From contig NZ_AP024452.1 of NCBI RefSeq assembly GCF_016865485.1, positions 1,510,501 to 1,574,500 of the forward strand: a stretch of DNA of 64,000 nucleotides. The letters run 5' to 3'. How positions within the stretch are numbered: position 1 is the stretch's first letter; each line of letters opens with the position of its first letter. Positions 8,662 to 17,608 of the stretch are shown in pieces. The notes beneath the pieces are model-generated. The model had not been told where the DNA came from, did no database searches, and was given only the letters and a program-made list of their open reading frames with translations. This stretch comes from Luteitalea sp. TBR-22. GTDB lineage: Bacteria; Acidobacteriota; Vicinamibacteria; Vicinamibacterales; Vicinamibacteraceae. The position numbers and the translations under genes were made by a program.

Positions 8662-10803
8662 CTACCTCGGTAGCGCGAAGGCGACCAGGGCGCTGCCCGC
8701 CGGGCGGCCCGACTTGCCGCCGCCGGCCGAGATCACCACGTACTGCCGGCCGTCGACCATGTACGTGCTCGGCGTCGCATTGCCGCTGAACGGCAGCTTG
8801 GCCTGCCAGAGCACGCGGCCCGTCTGCTTGTCGAAGGCGCGGATGGTCTCGTCGGCCGTCGCGGCGATGAAGACGAGGCCGCCGGCGGTGACCACCGGGC
8901 CGCCGTAGTTCTCCGTGCCGGTCGGCGGGATGCCGCGCGCCGTCAGCTCCGGGTACTCGCCGAGGGGCACCTTCCACTTGATCTCGCCGGTGTTCATGTC
9001 GACGGCATTGAGCGTGCCCCACGGCGGCTTGATGGCCGGGTAGCCCTCGCGATCGCTCCAGCGGCGGAAGCCGCCGAAGGCATACGGGGGCTCGGGCGGC
9101 TGCTTGTCGTTCGTCGCGGTGGGCGCCGCCGGCTTCTCGGTGCCGAACAGGTACCCGGCGATGGCGCGTCGCTGTCCCTCGGGCAGCCGATCGAACGGCG
9201 GCATGCGGCCGCCGCCGGTCTGCATCACCTTCAGGACGAAGGCCTCGTCCTTCGGCGGCGCGAGGGCCGTGAGGTTGGGCATCCCGCCCTTCACGTCGCC
9301 GCGTCGATCCGCGCCGTGACAGGCCGCACAGTGCACCAGGTACTGCCGATGCCCCGGCGTCAGCGGCGCGCCGTCAGGCCCGCGCGTCGGGATCATCCGG
9401 TAGAACCACGGGATCTCGTTGACGTTGGCGTAGAGGATGCCGTCGGGGTCCGCGGCGGCGCCGCCCCACTCGAAGCCGCCGTCGGGACCGGGGAAGAGGA
9501 TCGTCTCGTCGGTGCTCGGCGGCGGCATCGCGCCGAAGTTGCCGCTGCGCTTGAAGCGCTCCGTCGTGTCGAAGCGGGCCAGCGGCGAGATCGTCGACAC
9601 GTCGTCGATCGTGTACCGCTGCCGGATCAGCGGCGCGGGCTTCTCGGGGACCGGCTGCGTCGGCCACACCTTCACGCCGGGCAGCCGCGACGGCTCGGTG
9701 GGCCGCTCGTGGACGGGCCACAGCGGCGCTCCGGTCACGCGATCGAAGGCGAAGAGCAGGCCGTGCTTGGTGCCCTGGGCGACCGCGTCGATGCGTCGGC
9801 CGCCGTGCGTCACGGTGAGCAGCGTCGGCGGCGCCGGCAGGTCGAGGTCCCAGAGGTCGTGATGCACGACCTGGAAGTGCCAGAGGCGCCTGCCGGTGTT
9901 GGCGTCGAGCGCGATCACCGAGTTGGCGAAGAGGTTCTCGCCGTAGCGGTCGCCGCCCCAGAAGTCGGGGCCGGCCGTCTCGGTGGACACGTACACGATG
10001 CCGCGCGCCACGTCCACCGAGTGCCCGGACCAGTCGGAGGCGCCGCCGGCCGTCTTCCACGCGTCCTTCGGCCACGTGTCGTAGCCGTGTTCGCCCGGAC
10101 GCGGGATCGTCCGGAACGTCCAGCGCAACTGTCCGGTGCGCACGTCGAAGGCGCGGATGCCGCCGCTGACGTTCTCGGGAATCAGCCCGCCGAGGATCAG
10201 CAGGTCCTTGTAGACGACCCCCGGCGTGTTGAGGCGAACCGACGGCAGTCCGCGCACGCCCAGGCCGCGCCCGAGGTGGATCGACCCGTTGTCGCCGAAG
10301 GTGCGGATCGGCGCGCCCGTGCGGGCGTCGAGCGCGTAGAGCCACGTGCCGGCGGAGGTGAAGATGCGGCGGTCCTCGCCGTCCTCCCAGTACGCCAGCC
10401 CACGCTGTCGATTGCCGACGGCATCCTCGCGCTCGCTGCGCGGGTCGAACCGCCAGCGCTCCTTGCCCGTCGCGGCGTCGAGGGCGATCACCTGCCGGGC
10501 CGGCGAGGCGGTGTACAGCACGCCGTCGACGATCAGGTTGTTGGTCTGGTAGTCGCCCTTCGCGGTGCTGCTCGCGTCGCCCTCGACGGGCGTGCCCGCC
10601 GCATCGAAGGTCCACGCCACCTGCAACTGGCCGACGTTGGCCGTGGTGATCTGGTCCAGGGTGGAGTAGTGGGTGCTGCCCGCGTCGCCGAGGTACGCGC
10701 GCCAGTCGCGACCGGCGCCGCTCGCCGACGTCCCGCCGTCGGGGCGCGCGCAGGCGCTCAGCGTCAGGAGCAGGACGAGGATCACACCGCAGGCCGCATG
10801 CAC
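8662..10803 (-). CDS. PQQ-dependent dehydrogenase with inserted cytochrome c domain (lipoprotein)
   Basis: This 713-residue product starts at the GTG at 10803, with GGAGG about 8 bp upstream. It opens with a lipoprotein signal (LLLTLSAC, lipid-modified cysteine). The beta-propeller has quinoprotein tryptophan-docking repeats such as VIALDAATGKERWRFD and DVRTGQLRWTF. About residues 500-590 are a c-type cytochrome insert with CAACH as the haem site and a MPPF methionine ligand. Propeller strands then resume (VDMNTGEIKWKVPLGEYPE). The family oxidises sugars or alcohols in the periplasm and passes electrons via PQQ and haem to the respiratory chain. The overall plan is closest to the glucose/quinate class, but the substrate is open. 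Confidence 0.9.
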   Translation of the reverse strand: MHAACGVILVLLLTLSACARPDGGTSASGAGRDWRAYLGDAGSTHYSTLDQITTANVGQLQVAWTFDAAGTPVEGDASSTAKGDYQTNNLIVDGVLYTASPARQVIALDAATGKERWRFDPRSEREDAVGNRQRGLAYWEDGEDRRIFTSAGTWLYALDARTGAPIRTFGDNGSIHLGRGLGVRGLPSVRLNTPGVVYKDLLILGGLIPENVSGGIRAFDVRTGQLRWTFRTIPRPGEHGYDTWPKDAWKTAGGASDWSGHSVDVARGIVYVSTETAGPDFWGGDRYGENLFANSVIALDANTGRRLWHFQVVHHDLWDLDLPAPPTLLTVTHGGRRIDAVAQGTKHGLLFAFDRVTGAPLWPVHERPTEPSRLPGVKVWPTQPVPEKPAPLIRQRYTIDDVSTISPLARFDTTERFKRSGNFGAMPPPSTDETILFPGPDGGFEWGGAAADPDGILYANVNEIPWFYRMIPTRGPDGAPLTPGHRQYLVHCAACHGADRRGDVKGGMPNLTALAPPKDEAFVLKVMQTGGGRMPPFDRLPEGQRRAIAGYLFGTEKPAAPTATNDKQPPEPPYAFGGFRRWSDREGYPAIKPPWGTLNAVDMNTGEIKWKVPLGEYPELTARGIPPTGTENYGGPVVTAGGLVFIAATADETIRAFDKQTGRVLWQAKLPFSGNATPSTYMVDGRQYVVISAGGGKSGRPAGSALVAFALPR

Positions 10804-10979
10804 GAAGGACGCCTCCGGCGGCCCACTATAGCGGAAGCGGCCGGCCGGACTGCGAGGCGCGACCACACCGCCCGGAGCGAGCGAGACACGCGGCCGGAAA
10901 CTCTGCCATGCTATGGCCGCCGTCGAACGTGCGCGGCGGTAGCCGGTACCGCGCACGGCGCGACGAGGAGGGCCGTCCC

Positions 10980-12914
10980 GTGGACCCTGTGACCAGTGGT
11001 GGACAGGGAGGTCCGTCCGAACGCAACGACGACATCGGTCGCGACGTCCTCTACCGGAGCCTCTTCGAGCACGCGCTCATGGAGGTGCACATCTGGCGGG
11101 TCGTCCGCGACGAGCGCGGGGAGATCGTCACGTGGCGGCTCGTCGATGCCAACGGCGCGGCCCTGAGGTCATGGCGTCGGCGGCTCGAGGACATCCTCGG
11201 CAAGACCACCGAGGAGATCTTCCCCGGCGCCGATCCCGTCAGGACGTTCCTGCCGCTGGTGGAGGAGATCATCGCCACGGGACAGCCGAAGGAGTGGGAG
11301 ACCCCCTTCGACGGCACGTCGCAGGTGCTCCACATGGTGAGCATCCCGATCGGCGAGTACTTCGTCAGCACCGGCTTCGACGTGACCGCGGACCGGGTGC
11401 GGGAGCGGAAGCTCGGCGACGCCCTCAGGAGCCTGAACCAGGCCACGCAGGCCGGTGGCGTCGGTCTCTGGGACTGGGACTTCGGCACCAACACGGTGCG
11501 CTACTCCGACGAGTGGAAGCGCCAGATCGGCTACCAGCCCGACGAACTCCCCGACCGCTTCGAGTCCTGGCAGTCCCGCCTGCATCCCGACGATCTCGAG
11601 TCGGCCCTCGCGGAGATGCACGCGACCATCGTCGACCCGACGCGGCCGCACGACGTGACGTTCCGGCTCCGCCACAAGGACGGCTCCTACCGGTGGATCC
11701 TCGCCCAGTCCGCGGTCATCACCGATGACGAGGGCCGGCCGATCCGGATGCTCGGCTCCCACATCGACATCACCGAACGCCGGCGCCTCGAGGCGCGCAT
11801 CAGCCAGGCCGAGAAGGTCGAAGCCATCGGCACCCTGGCAGCGGGCATCGCCCACGACTTCAACAACCTGCTCGGCGCCATCGCCGGCAACCTGACCCTG
11901 CTGCGCGACCTGCTGCCGCGGGACCAGGAGGCCGCGACGCTGCACCGCGATCTCGAGGACGCCACCAGGCGCGCCGCCGCCCTCACCTCGCAACTCCTCA
12001 CCTTCGCCAAGGGAGGGTCGCCGGTCCGGGACGTGACGTCGATCCGGGAACTCGTCATCGAGTCGGCGCGGTTCGTGACGCGCGGGTCCAACTGCCGGTG
12101 TGTCTTCGCCGTGGCCGAGGAACTCGACGCGGTCGATGCCGACCTCGGGCAGCTCAACCAGGTGCTGAACAACCTGGTGATCAATGCCATGCAGGCCATG
12201 CCGGAGGGCGGCTCGATCGAGGTCGCAGCCGACAACGTCGTCCTGGGCGCCGACGCGGAGCCGGGGCTGCCGCCTGGCCGGTACGTACGCATCGCCGTGC
12301 AGGACGAGGGCCCGGGGATCGCGCCGGGCGACCTGCCGAAGATCTTCGACCCCTTCTTCACCACCAAGCCGACCGGCAGCGGCCTCGGACTGGCGACGTC
12401 GCAGTCGATCGTCACCCGGCATGGCGGCCGCATCACGGTCGCGTCGAGGCCGGGCAGCGGCGCCCGCTTCGAGATTCTCCTCCCGTCCTCGGGCGCGGTG
12501 CCCCGCGTCGCGCCCGCGGCACTGGTGGTGGGTGGCGGCGGGCGCATCCTCGTGATGGACGACGACGAGGCGCTCCGGCGCGTCTTCCAGCGGCTCCTGG
12601 CGCGGATCGGCTACGACTCCGACGTGTGCGCCGATGGCGACTCGGCGTGCCGCCTGTACGAGGCGGCGCTGCGCGAGGGCCGGCGCTACGACGCCGTGAT
12701 CCTCGACCTCACGGCGCCCGGCGGACGCGGTGGTGCGCACGTCCTGCCGGAGTTGCGGCACCTCGACCCGCAGGTCGTCGCCCTGGTGACCAGCGGATAC
12801 GCCCACGACGACATCCTGGCGCACTACGAACGGCACGGCTTCAACGGCCGGCTGCCGAAACCGATCGACGTGGTGCAGATGAGCGTTGAACTGGCGCGGG
12901 TGCTGCGGCACTGA
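10980..12914 (+). CDS. Soluble PAS-PAS hybrid histidine kinase with receiver domain
   Basis: There are two PAS domains; the second includes FRLRHKDGSYRWILAQS and ends in DITERRRLEAR. HisKA follows with the phospho-histidine in AGIAHDFNNLL, then HATPase_c (N box NNLVINAMQAM, G box GSGLGLATS). A C-terminal receiver has aspartate in YDAVILDLTAPGG. There is no membrane segment, so sensing is cytoplasmic. I prefer the GTG at 10980 because AGGAGG lies 8 bp upstream. The ATG at 10908 also reads through in frame but lacks a ribosome binding site and adds low-complexity residues. The receiver has LTAPGG in place of the common MPxxDG, so it may be a modified output. Confidence 0.85.
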   Translation: MDPVTSGGQGGPSERNDDIGRDVLYRSLFEHALMEVHIWRVVRDERGEIVTWRLVDANGAALRSWRRRLEDILGKTTEEIFPGADPVRTFLPLVEEIIATGQPKEWETPFDGTSQVLHMVSIPIGEYFVSTGFDVTADRVRERKLGDALRSLNQATQAGGVGLWDWDFGTNTVRYSDEWKRQIGYQPDELPDRFESWQSRLHPDDLESALAEMHATIVDPTRPHDVTFRLRHKDGSYRWILAQSAVITDDEGRPIRMLGSHIDITERRRLEARISQAEKVEAIGTLAAGIAHDFNNLLGAIAGNLTLLRDLLPRDQEAATLHRDLEDATRRAAALTSQLLTFAKGGSPVRDVTSIRELVIESARFVTRGSNCRCVFAVAEELDAVDADLGQLNQVLNNLVINAMQAMPEGGSIEVAADNVVLGADAEPGLPPGRYVRIAVQDEGPGIAPGDLPKIFDPFFTTKPTGSGLGLATSQSIVTRHGGRITVASRPGSGARFEILLPSSGAVPRVAPAALVVGGGGRILVMDDDEALRRVFQRLLARIGYDSDVCADGDSACRLYEAALREGRRYDAVILDLTAPGGRGGAHVLPELRHLDPQVVALVTSGYAHDDILAHYERHGFNGRLPKPIDVVQMSVELARVLRH

Positions 12915-12996
12915 GCCTCGCGGTGACGCCGCAGGCTGCAGGCACGAGGGAGGCCTCCCGCGGTCCACCATGGCGGGACGCCCTGCCGCCGGCGCC

Positions 12997-14598
12997 TCAG
13001 GAGCCGGCCCGGCCCAGCGCGATCAGGATCTGCGCCAGCACGATCTTCACGATGGTCGTCGCCGGGTAGATCATCGCGTAGCACACCTCGACGCGCTCCG
13101 ACGGATAGCGGCGGTAGGCGTACGCGAGGATGGCTGGCGTGCCGGTGATGCCCGCGGTGACGCCGAGCAGGTCGTCGAACGGGATGTGCATGACGTAGTG
13201 GCCGACCAGCAGCGGCGTCAGCGCGAGCGCGAAGAGGATCCCCGCGCCTGCCGCCAGGTAGACGAGCCCGCCGTTGGCGACCACGTCGACGAACGGCGCA
13301 CCCGACGCCATGCCGACCTGCGCCAGGAACAGCGACAGCCCGAAGTTGCGCAGCGTGAGGTTGGCCGACAGCGGCATCGTCCAGGTGAGCGGGCCGGTGC
13401 GACCGAGCTTGCCGAGGATCAGCGCCGCGATGAGCGACCCGCCGGCGACGCCGACCTTCAGCGTGCCGAGGCCGGGGACGGGGAAGGCGACGGTGCCGAG
13501 CAGCACGCCGAGGACCATGCCGACGCCGAGCGACACGTAGCTGAACTCGGTGGTGCCGCGGATCGAGTCGCCGAAATGCTTGCGCAGGCTGGCGAACGCG
13601 CCGCGATCGGCGAGCAGGCCGACGCGGTCGCCGAGCTCGAAGGTGAGGCCCGGGGTGATCAGCATCTCCGTGTCGCCACGCTGCACGTGCGTCACCGTGG
13701 CCGCGACCCCTGCAGGCAGCTGCAGGTCGGCGACGCGGGTGCCGGCCACCGCCGGGCGCGACACGAAGACGCGCACGAGGTCCATGGCGCTGCGGTCGAA
13801 GACCACCTGCCCGGCCGCGCGCTCGCCCAGCGTCGCGCCGGCCGTCTCGAGCACCTCCCGGTCCTCGCCGCCGAGCAACAGCACATCCTCGTCGCCGAGG
13901 ACGTAGGCCGGATCGGGATGGCGGTTCTCGCCCGCCACGCGGACCACCAGCAGGCTGACCCCCGCGGGCAGGTGCGAGGCGATGTCGCCGAGCGTCCGAC
14001 CGACGACCTGGGGCGAACGGAGCACGATCTCGAGGGTGTGGAGTCCGGACCCGAGTCCGCGCTCGGTGTCCGGCTTGACCACCAACTGCGCCACGTACAT
14101 GCAGAGGATGGCGCCGGCCAGGCCGAACGGGAACGCCACGCTGTAGCCGATCGCCGGTTGGTTGGTGCCGGCCGCTTCCATGGCGGCCTGCATCGTGGCC
14201 GCATTGGTACCCGATCCGGCGAAGATGCCCGCCATCAGGTCGTGCGGCGTGTCCAGCAGCGCCTGCAGCGCCAGGGTCGTCACGGCAGCGGCCAGCAGCG
14301 CCAGGCCGGCCAGCAGGTTGTAACGCCGCCCCTCACGACTGGCCAGGCCGGCGAAGAACTGCCGGCCGAACTGCACCCCGAGCCCGTAGAGGAACATCAC
14401 CAGGCCGAGCGTCCCGACCAGCGCGGGCGGCTGGGCCTTCGGCGCCAGCGCGCCGACCGCCAGCCCCGAGAACAGCACCGCGCCCACGCCGAGCGAGAAC
14501 CCCTTGAGGTCGATGGCGCCGATCGCATAGCCGAGCGCGATGACCAGGAACACCGCGAGCAGCGGCTGTTGGACCAGCAGTGTGGCCAGGAATTCCAT
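12997..14598 (-). CDS. AspT/YidE/YbjL-family transporter with RCK_C domains
   Basis: The 533-residue product has two blocks of about five transmembrane helices (residues 5-170 and 350-530) separated by two TrkA-C (RCK_C) cytosolic domains. Both membrane halves carry the family hallmark (GSGTNAA and the related ITGTPAI). The founding member is the aspartate:alanine exchanger; other members are anion or small-acid transporters of unknown substrate, and the RCK_C domains suggest nucleotide gating. The start at the ATG at 14598 gives a typical N-terminus (MEFLATLLVQQPLL). It lies just downstream of the large anaerobic operon but is separated by a heptamer repeat array. Confidence 0.85.
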   Translation of the reverse strand: MEFLATLLVQQPLLAVFLVIALGYAIGAIDLKGFSLGVGAVLFSGLAVGALAPKAQPPALVGTLGLVMFLYGLGVQFGRQFFAGLASREGRRYNLLAGLALLAAAVTTLALQALLDTPHDLMAGIFAGSGTNAATMQAAMEAAGTNQPAIGYSVAFPFGLAGAILCMYVAQLVVKPDTERGLGSGLHTLEIVLRSPQVVGRTLGDIASHLPAGVSLLVVRVAGENRHPDPAYVLGDEDVLLLGGEDREVLETAGATLGERAAGQVVFDRSAMDLVRVFVSRPAVAGTRVADLQLPAGVAATVTHVQRGDTEMLITPGLTFELGDRVGLLADRGAFASLRKHFGDSIRGTTEFSYVSLGVGMVLGVLLGTVAFPVPGLGTLKVGVAGGSLIAALILGKLGRTGPLTWTMPLSANLTLRNFGLSLFLAQVGMASGAPFVDVVANGGLVYLAAGAGILFALALTPLLVGHYVMHIPFDDLLGVTAGITGTPAILAYAYRRYPSERVEVCYAMIYPATTIVKIVLAQILIALGRAGS

Positions 14599-14689
14599 GA
14601 GGCGTTCTCCGTGACGGTCGGACCGTCACCGACGGCAGGCCGCGCCAACCGTCACATCCATCGAGCGTCACGCCCCACGCCTGCGGCAC

Positions 14690-14776
14690 CAGCCACCAGG
14701 CATCAAGCGTTCAGGCGTCAATCGTCAAGCGTCAATCGTCAAGCGTTAAACGTTAAACGTTAAACGTTAAACGTTA
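14690..14776. repeat. Tandem heptamer array overlapping the carbonic anhydrase stop
   Basis: Read on the minus strand, about a dozen 7-bp units run from inside the last codons of the carbonic anhydrase gene: AACGTTT four times, then AACGCTT, GACGATT, GACGCTT, GACGATT, GACGCCT, decaying outward. The gene's last codon and TAA stop are made by the first repeat unit. A related array (AACGCCG on the plus strand) lies at 60889-60957. Confidence 0.75.
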
Positions 14777-15417
14777 CGTTCATCCAGCCATCGCACCCGC
14801 CCGGTGGCGAGGTCGTAGATGGCGCCGATCAGCAGGAAGCCGCCGGAAGCCTCACGTGCGCGCGCCTCCGGGGAGTCGCGGATGGCGGCGATCTGGTGAC
14901 GGACGTTGGCCTCGACGGCCGCGGCCAGCTGCTGCTGTGGCGGCAGCTTGTCGCTCACGTCCGCGATGGCCGGCAGGATGCTGTCGACCAGCAACTGGAT
15001 GCGCGACAGGTGCTGCACGCCCTTCCTGTGGCTCTGGAGGGCGGCCGACACCGCGCCGCAGCCCTCGTGCCCGAGCACCACGAAGATCGGCGTGCGCAGG
15101 TGCGCGCCCGCGTACTGCAGGCTGCCGGCGACCTCGGGCGACAGCACGTTGCCGGCGACCCTGACGACGAACAACTCGCCGAGGACGGCGTCGAAGATCA
15201 GCTCGGGCGGCACGCGCGAGTCGGCGCAGCCGAGCAGCGTCGCGAACGGCTGTTGCCCGCCGGCGAGAGCGTCGAGCGTGGTCGTGTCCATGCCGGTGAA
15301 GCGCGAGGTGCCGCGCAGGAAGCGCTCGTTGCCGTCCTTGAGGCGCTGCAGGGCCTCGGCGGGCGAGATCTGCGGCGCGTCGTGGCCGCCGGCGTGCGGG
15401 TCGGGTGACTGGGTCAT
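14767..15417 (-). CDS. Beta-class carbonic anhydrase
   Basis: This 216-residue cytosolic enzyme has the beta-class zinc motifs CADSR (Cys and Asp-Arg dyad) and HEGCGA (His and Cys ligands). It converts CO2 and water to bicarbonate. The length and the ASGGFLLIGAIYDLATG ending fit the plant-type clade. The gene sits 39 bp after the glycyl-radical activase gene on the same strand, so it may be the last gene of that operon. There it would suit a pathway that releases or consumes CO2. Its last codons are formed by a heptamer repeat array. Confidence 0.93.
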   Translation of the reverse strand: MTQSPDPHAGGHDAPQISPAEALQRLKDGNERFLRGTSRFTGMDTTTLDALAGGQQPFATLLGCADSRVPPELIFDAVLGELFVVRVAGNVLSPEVAGSLQYAGAHLRTPIFVVLGHEGCGAVSAALQSHRKGVQHLSRIQLLVDSILPAIADVSDKLPPQQQLAAAVEANVRHQIAAIRDSPEARAREASGGFLLIGAIYDLATGRVRWLDERNV

Positions 15418-15456
15418 CGGCTCTCCAGGTGGTCGGCGTCCGAGCGCCGGCGCGTG

Positions 15457-16407
15457 CTACTTGCCACTGCGCCCGAACGCCTCGTCTATGATGCCCCGCA
15501 GGTGGGCCAGCAGTTGCGGCGACGGCGGCTCGAAGTCCTCCATCTCGTACACCCTGCCGAGGAACCCGTACTTGCTCTCCCCGAAGCGCATGTAGGGCAG
15601 CAGCTCGTAGTCCACGACGTTCTTGTGAGGCCTGATGAAGTCGAGCACCGCGCGGATGTGCGCCTCGTCGTCGTTGACGCCCGGGATGAGCGGGGTGCGG
15701 GCGATGAAGGTCTTGTCGGGCCAGGTCTCGTAGGCGCGCCTGATGTTGTCGAGGATGCGGCGGTTGTCGACGCCGGTCCACGTCTTGTGCCGCGCCGGGT
15801 CGGTCAGCTTGTGGTCGTGCAGGACCACGTCGACGTGGGGCAGCACCTTCTCCACGTGCGACCACGGCACGTTGAACGCCGTCTCGATCGCCGTGTTGAT
15901 GCCGCGCTCGTGGGCCCCGGCCAGCAGGGCCGAGGCGAAGTCGGCCTGGAGCTGGCACTCGCCACCGCTCAGCGTCAGGCCCCCACCGGACTCGTGGTAG
16001 AAGCTGCTGTCCTGCTCGACCTCGTCGAGCACCTCCGTGACCGTCATCTCCTTGCCGAAGAGGTACAGCGCCTGCGGCGGGCAGGCGGGCACGCACTTGC
16101 CGCAGTTGGTGCAGAGGTCCCAGTTGATGCGCACGGCGAGGTCGGAGTCGATTGTGAAGATCGCCGACTCCGGGCATTCCTGCAGGCAGAAGCCGCACTC
16201 CACCTTGCCGATGCACTTGCGGGCGTTGTAGGCCAGCTCCGGCCGCGGGTGGATGCTCTCGGGATTGCTGCACCACTTGCACCGCAGCGAGCAGCCCTTG
16301 AGGAACACGGTGGTCCGGATGCCCGGACCGTCGTGCGTCGAGAAGTGCTGGATGTTGAGGATCGTGCCCTTGCGGTCGGCCGGGTTCGCGGCTGGGGGGA
16401 GCATCAC
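15457..16407 (-). CDS. Glycyl-radical enzyme activase (radical SAM, PflA-type with two ferredoxin clusters)
   Basis: The 316-residue product has the radical SAM motif CSLRCKWC at residues 39-46. A ferredoxin insert holds two [4Fe-4S] motifs (CIGKVECGFCLQECP and CTNCGKCVPACP), then GGLTLSGGE, the SAM-binding segment of activases. The insert is typical of activases for dehydratase/decarboxylase-type glycyl-radical enzymes and absent from PflA itself. It takes an electron and SAM to abstract hydrogen from the active glycine of its partner, presumably the enzyme at 23791-26280 in the same cluster. Its ATG overlaps the stop of the PFK-like gene by 4 bp. Activity requires anaerobic conditions. Confidence 0.93.
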   Translation of the reverse strand: MMLPPAANPADRKGTILNIQHFSTHDGPGIRTTVFLKGCSLRCKWCSNPESIHPRPELAYNARKCIGKVECGFCLQECPESAIFTIDSDLAVRINWDLCTNCGKCVPACPPQALYLFGKEMTVTEVLDEVEQDSSFYHESGGGLTLSGGECQLQADFASALLAGAHERGINTAIETAFNVPWSHVEKVLPHVDVVLHDHKLTDPARHKTWTGVDNRRILDNIRRAYETWPDKTFIARTPLIPGVNDDEAHIRAVLDFIRPHKNVVDYELLPYMRFGESKYGFLGRVYEMEDFEPPSPQLLAHLRGIIDEAFGRSGK

Positions 16408-17576
16408 GCCACCTCGCTTTCACCGAGGGAGATGCCGAGCGAGCGGGCGACCTTCACGAACACGCTGCCTGCCGGCACGGTGCGCACCCGGTTGATGGCG
16501 TCGGCGAGGGGTACGAACTGCAGCTCGGGTGGCTGGAAGGTGACCAGCACGCCGGTGCGGTCGGCCTGCAGCGCCCGCACGGCGGCGGCGCCGTACGCCA
16601 GGCCCAACTGCCGGTCGACGGCGGTGGGAGCCCCGCCGCGCACCAACTGGCCGAGCACCAGGGGCTCGGCCGTCTGGTCGGTGGCCCGCTGAAGCTGGCG
16701 CGCCACCGCGTCGGACGCACGCCCCGCCGCCTCGATGACGTAGGCGCCGGCCTGGTCGGTCGATCCGGGGGACAGCGCGGCCCGCAACGGGTCTGTCACC
16801 GTGGCGTCGGCGTTCGCCTCAGTACCGGGACGCGGTCTCGCGCCCTGCGCGACGACCACGAGGCCGGCCGCGCGCCCTGCCTCCGCCTTCTTCCGCAAGC
16901 GCGCCGCGACCGGCGCCAGGTCGTACGGGATCTCGGGGATCAGGATGGCATCGGCGCACACCGCGATGCCCGCCTGCAGCGCGAGCCATCCGGCGTGCTC
17001 GCCGAGTACCTCGACGACGCCGATCCGCCGCGCGCCCTGCGCCGCCTGCCGCACGCGCTCGAGCATGTCGACGGTGAAGCTCAGGGCGCTGTTGAACCCG
17101 AACGAGAGCTGCGTGGCGGCGACGTCGTTCTCGACCGACGTCGGCACGCACACGGTGCGGAGCCCCTGCCGATGCAGCCGGAACAGGATGCTCAGCGCCC
17201 GTGGTCCGACCACGGAGATCACCGCGTCGACGTGCTGCGCCTCGATCGCCGCGATGAGGTCGCCCGAACGGTCCACCTCCGCGATCTGGCTGTCGGCATC
17301 GATCTGGCGGACGTGGAACGGGTCGGTGCGGGTGGCGTTGCCGAGCACCGCGTCGCCGCCCGGCGACAGGCGTTCGGCCATCGCCGGCGTGAGCGTGAAG
17401 AGACCGCCATCCGGGTAGCGTTCGGGGGCCAGCAGGCCGTCGAACCCGTCGCGGATGCCGACCACCTCCCAGCCGAGCTCGTCTGCGGCCAGGACCGTGC
17501 CGGTGACCACGGCATTGAGCCCTGGCACGTAGTTGCCGCCGCAGTTCAGTGCGATGCGCTTGCGTTGTGTCGTCAT
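16404..17576 (-). CDS. PFK-fold (6-phosphofructokinase-like) protein with altered nucleotide site
   Basis: This 390-residue protein keeps several phosphofructokinase landmarks: an N-terminal glycine-rich loop (NCGGNYVPGLNAVV), VEVLGEHAGWLAL near residue 195 and PEIPYD. The ATP/PPi loop, normally GGDGS, reads VVGPRALS, and the catalytic PKTIDND reads PTSVENDV. The usual catalytic aspartate is therefore replaced by glutamate or displaced. It may phosphorylate another substrate or have lost kinase activity. It sits inside the glycyl-radical operon, coupled by a 4-bp overlap to the activase, so a role in that pathway is more likely than glycolysis. The ATG at 17576 puts the glycine-rich loop at the usual distance. 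Confidence 0.75.
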   Translation of the reverse strand: MTTQRKRIALNCGGNYVPGLNAVVTGTVLAADELGWEVVGIRDGFDGLLAPERYPDGGLFTLTPAMAERLSPGGDAVLGNATRTDPFHVRQIDADSQIAEVDRSGDLIAAIEAQHVDAVISVVGPRALSILFRLHRQGLRTVCVPTSVENDVAATQLSFGFNSALSFTVDMLERVRQAAQGARRIGVVEVLGEHAGWLALQAGIAVCADAILIPEIPYDLAPVAARLRKKAEAGRAAGLVVVAQGARPRPGTEANADATVTDPLRAALSPGSTDQAGAYVIEAAGRASDAVARQLQRATDQTAEPLVLGQLVRGGAPTAVDRQLGLAYGAAAVRALQADRTGVLVTFQPPELQFVPLADAINRVRTVPAGSVFVKVARSLGISLGESEVA

Positions 17577-17608
17577 GGCCGCGTGTCTCCGTTCAGGGAC
17601 AGTGGACC

